Positions 41,764-52,618 of a DNA stretch of 64,000 nucleotides are shown here, piece by piece. A program made the translations under genes and the position numbers. Source of the stretch: Xanthostigma xanthostigma (lineage: Eukaryota > Arthropoda > Insecta > Raphidioptera > Raphidiidae); contig OY754467.1 in NCBI GenBank assembly GCA_963575645.1, forward strand, positions 5,456,001 through 5,520,000, written 5' to 3'. The notes below the pieces were generated by a model, which saw only the letters and a program-made list of their open reading frames with translations, searched no databases and had not been told where the DNA came from. The stretch's first letter is position 1. Each line of letters starts with the position of its first letter.

Positions 41764-42137
41764 ATCTGCCCGGCGCTCAAGACGGATCACATTTTTCTTA
41801 ATAATTATTCGCAGTATTTGTGAACTAAATCAAGCTTGCCAATATCACCATAATTTTTCAAAATCCTAACAACAAATAACTGTCTCATTCCAATTTCAAA
41901 ATTACAACAAAATCAGTCAAGCGCCAAAGTTAGTAAAGTATAAAAATCTATTTTTAAATTTTCTCGCCATAAAATAAATTGACGCTTGTAGGAAAGTTGT
42001 GAAACGCGAAGGGTAGAGAAATTTTATAGATGAAAATGCGACTGGTTGCCTTGGTGAACGCATATGGAGTAAAAAAAAACGAATATGCTCACGGGAGCGG
42101 AAAAATTTGTTTTCTTCACCAATTGTATATACATATA
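41764..42137. other. Unassigned spacer
   Basis: No recognised feature. Confidence 0.5.
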
Positions 42138-42978
42138 CAGGAAGATTTTAAAGTTGATTCTTCTTTTTTTAACAGCAGCGTGTAGAAATTAAATACGAAC
42201 ATACATTATTTTTAATTAACTTTTTTATCAAAACTCAAAAATAAGGAAAAACAGCCTTTCAAATTTTAATTAATTCAACAGCCCGATTAACACACGCAAA
42301 AAAATGACGAATCGGAAAGGCATCTCAAATAATTCGCGGAAGGCCTTTATCGCTACTACAAGCATGTACAGAAAGCACGTATCATTGTATCCAACAAAAC
42401 CGGGACAACTTCGAACAATTTCTGTGAATACTTGATAATGACATAACATATTTCCATAGTGACATAACGCCAGGATCGACCCCAAAGTTTGATAAAATTT
42501 AATAAAACCTTGAAAGCTCGTTCCTCTTTCATTTTTGAGTTTAAAATATTTGTTCGTGTATTTTTAAAGTGAAACTTTTATTCTATCGCCCCGAATTTTT
42601 CTGGCCGTCTGTTGCATGTCGCATTACAGGCGGCCGCGGAGTAGGGGTAAAGTGAAAAGCGTTCGGAGTAGGCGCTCGGTAGAGCAGCCAAGGCCAATAT
42701 GGCGGCGCCCATGGTTAGCATCAGCTGACCGTGTAGTATGTATAACACATAGTCAGTCTGTCATGCGGGCAAGTGCTGTACAGTGTTTACATGTTTTTAT
42801 TTGTGTATTCATGTGAATATTGTTGTTTATAATTAATCGTGATGGATAAGTGTCTACAATCCAACGCCTACAATCCAATAAAAGTTTCACTTGCGTCGTG
42901 GTTTCTTAAAACCACACAACTGTTTTTTTGATTTATACACGCTGTTTTAAAAAAAGAATCAACTTAAAAATCACTCTG
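42138..42978. mobile_element. Tc1-like TA-flanked element, 841 bp
   Basis: CAGGAAGATTTTAAAGTTGA and inverse TCAACTTAAAAATCACTCTG with TA flanks (42136-42137, 42979-42980); GATTCTTCTTTTTTTAACAGC is also mirrored by CTGTTTTAAAAAAAGAATC. Two frames inside (71 codons minus at 42270, 66 codons plus at 42616) show no transposase motif. A GC-rich patch ATGGCGGCGCCCATGGTTAG lies at 42700. Confidence 0.75.
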
Positions 42979-43365
42979 TATAGGATTATGTACGCATCTT
43001 GCAAAAATGTAGGTGCCGCTAGCTGGCGGCATTTCACCATACTGTAATAAAGAAAAGTGTTATGCTAGTGAACAAGACAAGGATGAAAAAAATATTACAC
43101 AAAAAGTTTTCATAGAGTAGCTGGAGAAGTTAAAATGAATTTTTATTATTTTCACAACTTGCAAGAAATAAAATTTCATGTTATATTTCCGGCGGATTGA
43201 CTCTCCATAATTTTTTTTTTTTGGTTTCTTCCACAGGTGTCTGAATAAAAAATGAATACCTCGAATATAATATTATTATTAACGAGCACGTGAAAATAAT
43301 ATAAAGATTTTTTATATTTATTTTCAAAATGCACGTCTTTTTCCTTCCAGACAGTTATTAACTAG
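42979..43365. other. Unassigned spacer
   Basis: Nothing recognised. Confidence 0.5.
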
Positions 43366-43650
43366 CGGTCCGGTTCGGCTTCGCCCAAATTTGTAGATTG
43401 CCAGCGTTTTTTTGTGGACTTACGTTGAAAAATTGGTCTCCACGAAAAGAGCTTTTATTTTAACGCGATAATACATAGTCTATGTCCATCCTGAAGGTTT
43501 ATTCTAAATTTTCTGACTTATGTAACATACTTTGTATGACCTACATCAATAAAGTAATACTGAATACTAAATTTTGGTGAAAACATTTTTTACATCGGAT
43601 GAGGAGTCTCGGAGATTACCTCCTACATCCAAACTTTGCCATAGATCGAG
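43366..43650 (-). mobile_element. Helitron- or RTE-like 3' fragment
   Basis: On the minus strand the end is GGGCGAAGCCGAACCGGACC then GCTAGT, a Helitron-type terminus. The body (ATCCTGAAGGTTTATTCTAA, TACCTCCTACATCCAAACTT on plus) is shared with 9821-10000 and 46095-46150. Confidence 0.5.
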
Positions 43651-44505
43651 GAGTACGGTGCAAAAAATTATAAAGCATACGAAAAATACTAATTTTGAAT
43701 CTACAACATATTAATACACAAAAATAATAACATAATAAATTAAACAAGTCGTAAAAAGATGGCCTTAGAAACCTTATATGACTTACGCTGTTTATATAAT
43801 AAATACATCAAATTAATGTACTACAGAATTGTAGATCTTAAAAAGATCTACAGAAAAGTATCCGATAGCATACGTCTATCTTCCAAGGATGACCCATAGT
43901 AACACTTTTTATCTTACAAAAATCTGATAAGAAATAATGAGTTATTAGCGAAGCTGTTTTGACTTTATCCAATTTGAATATTATTAATTTAGGTCAAAAC
44001 ACGTCATTTAAATGAGTATCTTGGAAGATATCACAGATTTAAAGATTACTCGCAACAAAATAATTATGGCTCGCTTCTTTGGTAAGACTTGCGAAGCTAT
44101 TTTGACCATCGATACTTTTCAATTAAACATGTTATCGTTAACAGGTATTCTACAACGGTGCCGCTATTAATTAATAATATCGTGATTGTCCTCAGATGTC
44201 ATACTTATTACGTTCCTGTTTTATCCTTGAACATGCATGAATACAGGAATACATACAACTCCTGTGCATTATAGCTATTGACACAGAGCACAATACCGCA
44301 CGCATTTTTCACCATACAAAGCCTGATCTTGGCGGCTGTATTTACATTTGAACGGTGTAACAGACAGTTGTAAAAAAAGTGTTCACTTGGCATTAAAAAA
44401 AACGGTTGTCAGTGATAAGTTATACTTCTTTGACGTGATTAATAACTAATTTTTAAGTTGCACGGAAATATTTTATTGAAATCTATGTCTAAGTATATAG
44501 CCCAA
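43651..44505. other. Unassigned AT-rich DNA
   Basis: No gene or complete element recognised; two overlapping 61-codon frames near 44.1-44.4 kb have no domain. Confidence 0.45.
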
Positions 44506-45094
44506 GATCCCAGAGCCGCCAGACAGAACATATTTTTAAATAAATGAAACCTTACGTTTTGAGTAGTGTTTTACGTACTTAGAACGCTTGGCGTACCTCC
44601 ATCATTGAGTCTGTGACAAATGTACAGGTACCAGGTGAGAAAGGTGAGTAAAAATAAGAGTCACTTAATTTAAATTTAAATGGCTGATATTTATATATGT
44701 TTTGTAAAATATCACTATAAATTAGTATCCAGTATCGCCAGTCACTTTCCGCTGACCACAACTTCTGACAGACGCTTTAAAGCTCAGAGAAAAATTAATG
44801 AACTTCACTTATTTTTAAATGCTTGTTTTTTATATATGTTATTCAGACAACTATTACAAAATTATATTTCAACAGCCAGACAAATTGTAATGACCAAACA
44901 TCCCCCCAGACGTAAAAAATAGTCAGCTGTTAGTATGAGCGCGAGAGCTTTATGACTATTCTTTACGTCTGGGGGGATGTTTGGTCATTACAATTTGTCT
45001 GGCTGTTGAAATATAATTTTGTAATAGTTGTCTGAATAACATATATAAAAATCAAGCATTTAAAAAATAGGTTGTGTCTGGCGGCTCTGGGATC
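44506..45094. mobile_element. 589-bp foldback element
   Basis: Outer ends GATCCCAGAGCCGCCAGACA and inverse. The main arms (44808-44926; ACAATTTGTCTGGCTGTTGA mirrored; CAAACATCCCCCCAGACGTA mirrored) enclose a 37-bp loop. The left arm holds an extra 44545-44805 segment absent from the right, probably an insertion. A Helitron N2 fragment begins exactly at the right end. Confidence 0.8.
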
Positions 45095-45240
45095 TAATAC
45101 TAATATATAAAGCTGCAGAGTTTGTTTGTTTGGTTGAAGGCGCTAATCTCAGGAACTACTGATTCGAATTGAAAAAAATTTTTTTTGTTGGATAGCCCAT
45201 TTGTCGAGGAAGGCTATAGGCTACATAATATCACATCTCC
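45093..45240 (+). mobile_element. Helitron N2, 5' fragment
   Basis: TCTAATACTAATATATAAAG after a host A, then GAGTTTGTTTGTTTGGTTGA and GTTGGATAGCCCATTTGTCG. Breaks off near 45240. Confidence 0.75.
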
Positions 45241-45780
45241 ACATCTAACTAAATCTCGCCAAGATGGAGAAGTGGTCCAAATGAACAAAAAAAACATCTC
45301 ACGCAATTAATGGACGTCTCCTTATTTTGTTTATTTGGCGACTTTCTGTTACACCCCGTGCACATATGATGATATGTTTGCGCGAGCTTCGAGATTGCTG
45401 TTCACGAAGAGTTGATATACAAAAGGATAAAAAGAAAATCGTTTCTCTCTTTCTGATGTCTTGTTTATGTGCAGCTTTTATCACGAGATGGCAATAGGTA
45501 TGCAAAAGTCTTTATTAAAGAACGGCTATTCGAAGTGGGAAATAGTTCAACACCAACATCGTTTCCAGTTGGCGGACTTGGCAAACCATTGAAACGTATC
45601 ACCGTTACATTTCTAGCACTCTTTTATTTGCTTCACTTGTTTGTATGTAATGAAATCTTTCAATTTAATTTTCATCCATTTTCAGACGTCTGAATAGTTT
45701 GAAATTTTGCACACGTATTAAGAACCTATGACAATTCAATAATTTATAAATAATTACTATAAAAGACAGTTGAGTGTTAG
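45241..45780. other. Unassigned spacer
   Basis: Two overlapping frames (45299-45505 minus, 45469-45693 plus) show no domain; 45690-45760 shares a short repeat with 24690. Confidence 0.35.
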
Positions 45781-46037
45781 TTTTTGACGTGATAACGTCT
45801 TATAAATTAATGAAACACCAGCTGCACGCACGAAAAAGTGTAACGCCGTAACGTTCCGCCTGACCCTGTGCGTGCAAGCGAGAGCGCAGTATAAGCGATA
45901 GAGAAGCACGATCGGCCCAAGTTTGACAGCTACTAAAATTTAGGTTATGTATTATTAAATATTATATTCGGGCGGAATACGTTATCACGTAAAACTATCG
46001 TCCGTAAACCGACTTTACAGACAACCAATTTTTTTTT
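45781..46037 (+). mobile_element. GATAACGT repeat, compact copy
   Basis: TTTTTGACGTGATAACGTCT at the left and ACGTTATCACGTAAAACT near the right form an inverted pair. The interior has GCCTGACCCTGTGCGTGCAA, GCGAGAGCGCAGTATAAGCG and AATTTAGGTTATGTATT; the end is CTTTACAGACAACCAATT. About 257 bp. Confidence 0.6.
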
Positions 46038-46653
46038 TAAATTAGAGTTTATAATTAATAATTATTTTTGTACGAAAAGTATCTTTATTTAATATATAAC
46101 CTATGTCCATCCTGAAGGTCCATTCTAAATATTGGTGGCAAAATTTTTGAAAACGGATATCAGATATTTTATTTTCTTTATTATAATCAAATAGCAACGT
46201 TTTTGAAGTTGGAATGGTCCCGTCGCCCAATTAGCTGGAATTTTTTTTTCGATATTTCTCGAGTCCGTGTAAAATACGATTTTTCAGCGAGGAATAATGT
46301 CGGGTGCGTATTCCCAACATAATATAATGAAGTCGATTATTCCCTTTTCAGTTCACTTTACAAGACGGCGTCAACGGTGCACTTTAGAATCAAGAAAACC
46401 CTCTTCAACGCAAAGATACGACCCGAGCCCGTTCACAATACAGCCGTGTAGGTACTTACAGTAAACCTGTGGTTCCCCGTAACTTATCTGGGCCACCCAT
46501 TAAATCAAGCGGACAGTTGAATCGAGCCGTTATACTACAAGAGAAGATTACAAACTTTCACTAAAGACCATTGTACATAAAAAATATAATATCCACGATT
46601 CTACATGCACCTTAAATAGAGGTACTCCTTTTCAAGAAAACGACACGGGTATA
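46038..46653. other. Unassigned spacer
   Basis: Contains at 46095-46150 the CATCCTGAAGGTCCATTCTA fragment also seen at 9.9 and 43.5 kb; otherwise nothing recognised. Confidence 0.4.
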
Positions 46654-47227
46654 CAGTATGTAAACGCGTAAGGTGCACATAGGGAAATTAGCATTGGGAA
46701 AAAATACTTGGATCAGAGTTAGCCATGACTGCATTAATTGTTATTTCTATTGAATTATCGTGGTAATTTTGATGATTTCTATTTTATTTTGATTTATTTT
46801 TATTTTACTTGGCTTTTTTAATAATGAAAAGCTCTTATAAATCATTATTTTAATTTTTTTTGTACAAAAATAAAACAAAAAAAACAACTCCATCTGTTTG
46901 GAAACATTTATTCAAAAATTGTCTGACTGGTATGACATATGCGCGTTGGTAAATCAATGACCCAATGTCTTTAGGTTCAACACGAATAGGCGGAGATATT
47001 TGATCTCGCACCATATTTAAGTATTTTTGGGAATTTAATGTCCCATTAATAAAAAAACTCCAATTATGTTGTAATCATTTGAATATTTTCTTCGGCAGTA
47101 TACACATTCATTTTGCAAAAGAATATTATCTGTCAAATTGAAAAACAAGATTTCAAGGCTCACTCTGATCCAGTCATTTTTTCCCAATGTTAATTTCCCT
47201 ATGTGCACCTTACGTGTTTACATACTG
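46654..47227 (-). mobile_element. Mariner-type element, copy 2
   Basis: CAGTATGTAAACGCGTAAGG and inverse CGTGTTTACATACTG, TA on both sides. 574 bp, co-linear with 16030-16602 and with better preserved right end. Confidence 0.9.
46877..47060 (-). pseudogene. Mariner/Tc1 transposase remnant, copy 2
   Basis: Same residues as copy 1 (LNSQKYLNMVRDQI, LNKCFQTDG-type end is frame-shifted by a base lost in the FNE stretch). Both copies share the internal deletion, so they descend from an already defective element. Confidence 0.65.
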
Positions 47228-47345
47228 TATATGATTCATAATTTACAATCATAAACCATAATTAATCACTACTATATCTTTTGACTACAACTCGATTTTA
47301 TTAAACTAGTGTTTTCTAAGAGGTGCCATACTTGTGTGTCGATGT

Positions 47346-47620
47346 TTTTTTTTTTTTTAGTAAAACTTCTTTACGCACGCTTGACATGGGGAGTAAGCTG
47401 GTGAATGCGTGACGAGAGATTTACGGAAGTGTGATCGTGCGAGGCGAACGGAAGTTGAGAGGGAGATATAAGTTAGTGAAGATAGAAAGAGGATGACAAA
47501 TACTTCACTGGCTAGTGGCGCCATCAGGTGGCCGAAAATATAAGCAGTACTAACAATAGAATGACACATACTTTACTTGCCAGTGGCGCTATCGGGTGAC
47601 AGAAAAAAGTTTTGTGAACC
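47346..47620 (+). repeat. Dispersed repeat, copy 2, with 69-bp duplication
   Basis: 47346-47470 equals the minus-strand repeat at 37390-37545. Next to it TGACAAATACTTCACTGGCT and TGACACATACTTTACTTGCC start two related units about 69 bp apart, each followed by AGTGGCGC.ATC.GGTG.C. Confidence 0.6.
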
Positions 47621-49150
47621 TACTTTAAATAATATTTCGTAAAGATTTATGCTTAAAATCCAACGAGAGCTAAGTAATTGCAATGTATTACTTTTGTTTT
47701 CATTATCTTTATGTTTATATTTCTTTCTTCTTACATTAGACTGTTTATTACGTTCTTGAACAATTTTATAAATTAATATTTTGTTCAATACATTAAATAT
47801 TCTACGTTTAAAGTGAATAAAATTGTAAATTCATTTTAAAGTTCATATTTTGTGCATTTTCGGGTGAATAATAATAAACATATTCCTATTGTAAGCTCAT
47901 ACTCTTACACAGACAAATTATTGAAAGCACAGAATTCATTTAGCAAATCATAAATTTCAAAGCACCCCGATTGTAAAACATAGCAAATGCTGAAAGAAGA
48001 CACCAAACCTGTGTGTCGATGTATTGCAAAAAGTTTATAGTGCAGTCAAATAAGCTTAAAAAAAGGGTCAACCTCAGAATGAAACAGAATAAGCCGAATA
48101 TTTGTATAAACCTTTATTTTGGCATTCTAAATGTTATCTCGAAAGTCTCATAAGGTCACGTGTGAGCGTTCTTAAATATTCAAGGTCAAAGGTCGCGAAA
48201 ATCAGTTTTTTGCAAATATCTCGCTTCCTTTGCCTCAAATCGTAATTGTATTTATTATAAAAGTTGAAGAGCGTAAAATTCTCTACTAATTTCGTTTTAA
48301 ACAATTTTTTATACGTTCTTTGACGGCTTTAATTCGGCGATACGTATATCGATACATACACGACACACGGCTTATGACAGTAGTGACTAGTGTTACAGTG
48401 TATATTGTAGTTTGTTGTCAGCAGTGTTTAAAAAGTTAATAATAATCAAAACACAAAAATGGATGTGATTTATAATTTAAATAACCTTCTACCTGTCCCC
48501 AAGGCCGTGTTAGGAGATACCTCTGGTGAACCCTGCAGAACACCCATTTAAAATGTTCATGCGCCGCCACTGCATGTACATGATATTTACTTTTAATTCG
48601 AGTATCGAACGCAAACAAAGATAGCATCGTCCAGGTATTGTTTGTTCGTGTACCTATACAAGGGTTAGAAAGTAATGTTTTTTCTTCACCCCATAACAAA
48701 GGGCGCGGGTTCGATACTCTGGCAGGACAACGTGATAAACCGAGGAGGTGTGCACATTACCACACGCTACAAAGTCATCAATAAAGTACGCCTGGCACTG
48801 CGGTGTCCTGGATTCCGGTACATATGGTTCAACAAATGTAGCTATCGTCTTAATTAATTGCTTGAATAGAAACGGCGTCTTCTTATTAATTCACAGCCCT
48901 CTCTTAGCACTAACAAATCACCCAAAACAATACGCCATTTTTAAAAATTTTATTACGACTGATTAAAATTAAATAAATCTAATTAATAGCTCATTTGAAA
49001 ACTGTTACAACTATATAGGTACCTATATACAAATAATTTTCCTACAGTGTTTTCAATTAAATATTTATTATATTTTATTAGTTACAGTAATTATTGTTTT
49101 AAAAAAAAATTTATTACTTAAAAAAGGTATAAATACTGCTTTTCAACGAC
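47621..49150. other. Unassigned spacer
   Basis: No gene recognised. 48675-48966 has overlapping short frames including a GGGTTCGATACT box-B-like string (48707-48718) but no matching box A or tRNA fold. Confidence 0.4.
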
Positions 49151-49151
49151 A

Positions 49152-49215
49152 AAAACTTCAGAACGGTAACTCCGATCATTATGAAGTTTGGACACAACTT
49201 CATCTCGGTAAACTA
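49152..49215 (+). mobile_element. Helitron N2 internal fragment
   Basis: CAGAACGGTAACTCCGATCA, GTTTGGACACAACTTCATCT, CGGTAAACTA: co-linear with 8515-8570. Joined without a gap to the foldback half-copy. Confidence 0.7.
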
Positions 49216-49522
49216 TTTAAAATGTCTGACACCTCGAATATGTTCGACATATTCGAGGTGTCAGACATTTTAAATGGCTCATATTATTTGTCAGAGAACA
49301 TTATTTTAGCGTTTTGGTTGAACTTTTTAAGCTATCCAATTAAAAAAACAAACAGTACCTATCTATAAAACGACATCTTTTGGAAACTTTAGAGGGAAAA
49401 CGCCCCAAAATCAAGAAAAGTCATAGAGGAAATAGGTGTAGACTAGGTCTAATGAAGCCATATACAAAGTTTGGGGAGAGTATGTGTCAATAAAATTTTT
49501 GTCGACGAGCACTCTGACTATT
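49216..49522 (+). mobile_element. Half copy of the 586-bp palindrome
   Basis: Contains the central hairpin (AAAATGTCTGACACCTCGAA and inverse) and then one arm: TTATTTGTCAGAGAACATTA, AAACGCCCCAAAATCAAGAA, GGGGAGAGTATGTGTCAATA, GTCGACGAGCACTCTGACTA. The other arm is replaced by Helitron N2 sequence. Confidence 0.85.
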
Positions 49523-49680
49523 AACAATCAAAATGTGCATAATTAACATGTTTAGTTTAGTTTAGTTTATTAATTCTCCAGAGACAATACAAACATTGTA
49601 TGGATTTGTCAAATACAAAAAATCAAATATAAAAATACATCAAATTTCTAACGTAAGAATTTAAAAGTTACAATAAAAAA

Positions 49681-49810
49681 TTATTTTGAATATTCCTGTA
49701 TATTGTAAAAACATCCATCTATTAAAAACTTTTTTAAGTGTTTTTTAAAAATTTCTAAATTGTCAATACTTTTTAAGGAAAGCGGAAGATTATTGAAAAA
49801 CCTAGAACCT
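49681..49810 (-). pseudogene. LINE ORF2 C-terminal tail in shifted frame
   Basis: The +1 frame reads CAGSRFFNNLPLSLKSI, then FKKHLKKFLIDGCFYNIQEY, the usual end of jockey/CR1 ORF2 (G..FNNLP..LK....FK..L). The main frame carries HDYGTHNSC and then stops at 49802, so a one-base indel at about 49805-49830 separates the two. Confidence 0.8.
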
Positions 49811-52618
49811 GCGCACACAGGAGTTATGTGTTCCGTAGTCATGTATGGTAGAATTAGCAGCATAAAGTTGGTTTTTGAATTTAAAAACGTTTAGTAATAG
49901 TTTATATAAATATATGGATGTAAGTGTCATAATATTATATTTTTTGAAAATTTCACGACACGATTCACGGAATTTAACATTAAAAATCAAGCGCAATATT
50001 CTTTTCTGTAAAATAAATATGCGATTTACGTTAACAGACTGACCCCACAATGATACATTATAGCTAAGGTGACAGTATACTAGTGCGTAGTACATGGACA
50101 CTAACTGTTCTACATTTAAAAAAGATTTAACATTTTTGATGGCAAAATAAGCACTGTTCAGTTTATTACAAATTTTGTCTATGTGTAGATGCCATGTTAA
50201 TTTGTCGTCCATTACACATCCTAGAAAATTGCATGAATTTGATAGATGAATACTAACAGAATCTATTTTCAGATTTAGCTTAGGCGTAAGTCTACGTTTG
50301 TGGAAGTAAATACAATTTGTTTTGGTGACATTTAATACTAATCTGTTTTTTACACACCAAGTGTGAAAATCGCTAAGAATTGAATTCACTTTAATCTCCA
50401 GGTCTGCGATGGTAGATGCACTGACCGCTATTGAAGTATCATCTGCGAATAGAGATAACTGTCCTTCTGATATATTTGTGGGAAGGTCGTTAATAAAAAT
50501 TAGAAATAATAATGGACTTAGAACAGAACCCTGAGGCACACCTAACTCGCAAGCATAGTCGATCGATCGACAATTATTAACAGATATCACAATTTTTCTG
50601 TTGGAAATGAATGACATTATCCAGTTGTTTATAACGCCGCGAATACCCAAACAATTCAGTTTTTCTTGCAAAAATGTGTGATTGACACAGTCGAAAGCTC
50701 GAGTGAGATCAAAAAAGATGCCCATTACATGTTTGTTTGAGTCCAAGTTGCTGTTCAGGAATTCAACAAAATTAAAAGCTGCTGATTCACAAGAAAAATT
50801 TGCTCGAAAACCATGTTGAAGAGGTGTGATGAGATTATATTTATTTAAAAAAGTAACTATGAATTTATAAATGACTTTTTCGAATATTTTTGAAAAGGTT
50901 GAAAGCAATGATATGGGACGGTAGTTAGCTAAATTGTCTCGATCACCTTTCTTATGTAGTGGTTTCACTAAGCAAGTTTTGAGCAAAGATGGAAAAATTC
51001 CATTTTTTATTGATAGATTTAGTAAATATGTTAGAGGGGTTAAAATAGATTCTACTGTAGCTTTTAAGATTTTTATTGGCACTTCATCAATACCATACGA
51101 GTTTTTGTTCGATAAATTTTTCAGAGCCTCTAATATGTCACTTTCCTGAGCTTCTGGGATGTAAAGAGAGTTACAGATATTATCCGACGTTGTACAGTCC
51201 GTAAATAATGAGTTAGCATATGAAGATTCAATTGTTTCAGTGCCAATATTAGAAAAGTATTTTCCAAAAATGTTTGATATTTGAGCAGAATCATTTACTT
51301 TAACACCTTCATGTGTTAACGTAATGAAATTATTGGACTTTGAATTACTTTTAGGCTTAATTGTTGAGTTTATCACAGTCCATAATTCTTTAGTACTGTT
51401 TATGGATTCACTAATTTTAGTTTGATAAAATATTTTTTTAGCCTTACTGATATTATGTTTGTGAATTTTTTTAAGTGACTTGTAATAGTTAATTAAATTT
51501 ATGTCTTTTGTGTTTTTAACCAACCAATAAATGTTTTTTAACTGACATGATTCATTGATAATTGAACTACTTATCCAGTTTTTATGATAGCTTTCTTTTA
51601 TCTTGTGATTGCATAATTTCTTAGGAAAGCATATGTTCATATGCCATTCAAATTTACTCCAGAATAATGAGAATGCATGCTCTATATCGTCACACTCTAA
51701 TACATCAGCCCAATTTTCAGTAGATAAAAGTGTTTTAAAACACTCAATATTAGTTTGATTAAACGATCTTTTAGGCTCCTTATTCCCACTTTCCTCTTCG
51801 GTAGCTGTTACCTCATTTTTATCAGTCCAGATGCAAACCTGAGCACTGTGATCTGATAAATCTGGATCATCAATATAGAACTCACAGTCAGCTGTATGAA
51901 CGTTGGACACCATATAATCAATAGCACTGTTAATTCGTGTGGGTTCGTTTAGTGAACTCTGCAAATTAAAGTTAGAAAATAAATCAAACAATTGCACTTT
52001 ATCATTGGTATCTTTAAGCATGTTTATATTGAAATCACCGCAGAGAAAAATTGACTTGTGATATTTGGTTACGTCATCAAGCACATAGTTTAATCTTTTA
52101 ATAAAATTTTTGGTGTTAGATTTGTTATAATTGCTGCGATATACACATATCAAACACATGTCTTTAGCTGATATGACTGCACACTCAAAATCGAACTCAA
52201 TGTTGTATTTTTTTAAGTGCTGTAGTTCTTTACAAACTAATCCTAATTTAACATAAACTGCCACACCACCATGAATATGTTTTGTTCTGTTATAATATGC
52301 AGCTAGATAATATCCATTTAGATGCATGCGATTTACTGAGGATTCCTGCATCCATGTTTCAGACAGGCAAAGAAAAGATGGGTTTTCATTTTGTAGGTAG
52401 ATATCTAATAAATCAAGTTTGTTAGATAGACACTGGATATTAAGGTGTATAATTTTGATTTTCTTCTGATTCTGTACATCTTGATTTATAATTTTGTACT
52501 GTTGAGATTTGTTATTTTTCAAAAGTTGCCGCGGAGGTATACCACGTATAAAGAAAACGAGTACATTCCAGAATATCTCGAAAACGGTTCTTAGTATATT
52601 TCTTAAAAAGTAATGCAT
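49802..52618 (-). CDS. LINE ORF2: AP endonuclease and reverse transcriptase
   Basis: 938 residues from a clear ATG. Endonuclease (about 55-262): IIHLNIQCLSNK with N60, LSETW with E87, VYRS with Y160, CGDFN with D195/N197, SDH 255-257, so the catalytic set is present. Reverse transcriptase (about 545-800): NYRPISLLSTFSKIFEK, FFDLTRAFD with D637, GVPQGSVLSPLLF (693-705) and FADD with D726/D727. It nicks target DNA and copies its RNA in place. Residues 870-935 are the C-terminal region that continues in another frame. No stop interrupts 938 codons, so the insertion is recent; the terminal frameshift may or may not abolish activity. Clade (CR1 or Jockey) not settled. Confidence 0.93.
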   Translation of the reverse strand: MHYFLRNILRTVFEIFWNVLVFFIRGIPPRQLLKNNKSQQYKIINQDVQNQKKIKIIHLNIQCLSNKLDLLDIYLQNENPSFLCLSETWMQESSVNRMHLNGYYLAAYYNRTKHIHGGVAVYVKLGLVCKELQHLKKYNIEFDFECAVISAKDMCLICVYRSNYNKSNTKNFIKRLNYVLDDVTKYHKSIFLCGDFNINMLKDTNDKVQLFDLFSNFNLQSSLNEPTRINSAIDYMVSNVHTADCEFYIDDPDLSDHSAQVCIWTDKNEVTATEEESGNKEPKRSFNQTNIECFKTLLSTENWADVLECDDIEHAFSLFWSKFEWHMNICFPKKLCNHKIKESYHKNWISSSIINESCQLKNIYWLVKNTKDINLINYYKSLKKIHKHNISKAKKIFYQTKISESINSTKELWTVINSTIKPKSNSKSNNFITLTHEGVKVNDSAQISNIFGKYFSNIGTETIESSYANSLFTDCTTSDNICNSLYIPEAQESDILEALKNLSNKNSYGIDEVPIKILKATVESILTPLTYLLNLSIKNGIFPSLLKTCLVKPLHKKGDRDNLANYRPISLLSTFSKIFEKVIYKFIVTFLNKYNLITPLQHGFRANFSCESAAFNFVEFLNSNLDSNKHVMGIFFDLTRAFDCVNHTFLQEKLNCLGIRGVINNWIMSFISNRKIVISVNNCRSIDYACELGVPQGSVLSPLLFLIFINDLPTNISEGQLSLFADDTSIAVSASTIADLEIKVNSILSDFHTWCVKNRLVLNVTKTNCIYFHKRRLTPKLNLKIDSVSIHLSNSCNFLGCVMDDKLTWHLHIDKICNKLNSAYFAIKNVKSFLNVEQLVSMYYALVYCHLSYNVSLWGQSVNVNRIFILQKRILRLIFNVKFRESCREIFKKYNIMTLTSIYLYKLLLNVFKFKNQLYAANSTIHDYGTHNSCVRRF

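Larger units (their letters stand above)
49551..52618 (-). mobile_element. CR1/Jockey-type LINE, nearly complete ORF2
   Basis: Minus-strand non-LTR retrotransposon: ORF2, a frameshifted C-terminal tail (49681-49810), a 3' UTR and a short tandem tail, TTTAG repeated at 49551-49565 on the plus strand. No ORF1 was recognised upstream, so it may be 5'-truncated. Target duplication not identified. Confidence 0.9.

Noticed and set aside
42616-42816. Arginine-rich 66-codon frame
   Set aside because: Lies inside a TA-flanked MITE; composition is due to a GC-rich patch.
48690-48760. tRNA gene suggested by GGGTTCGATACT
   Set aside because: No A box at the right distance and no acceptor or anticodon stems could be drawn.
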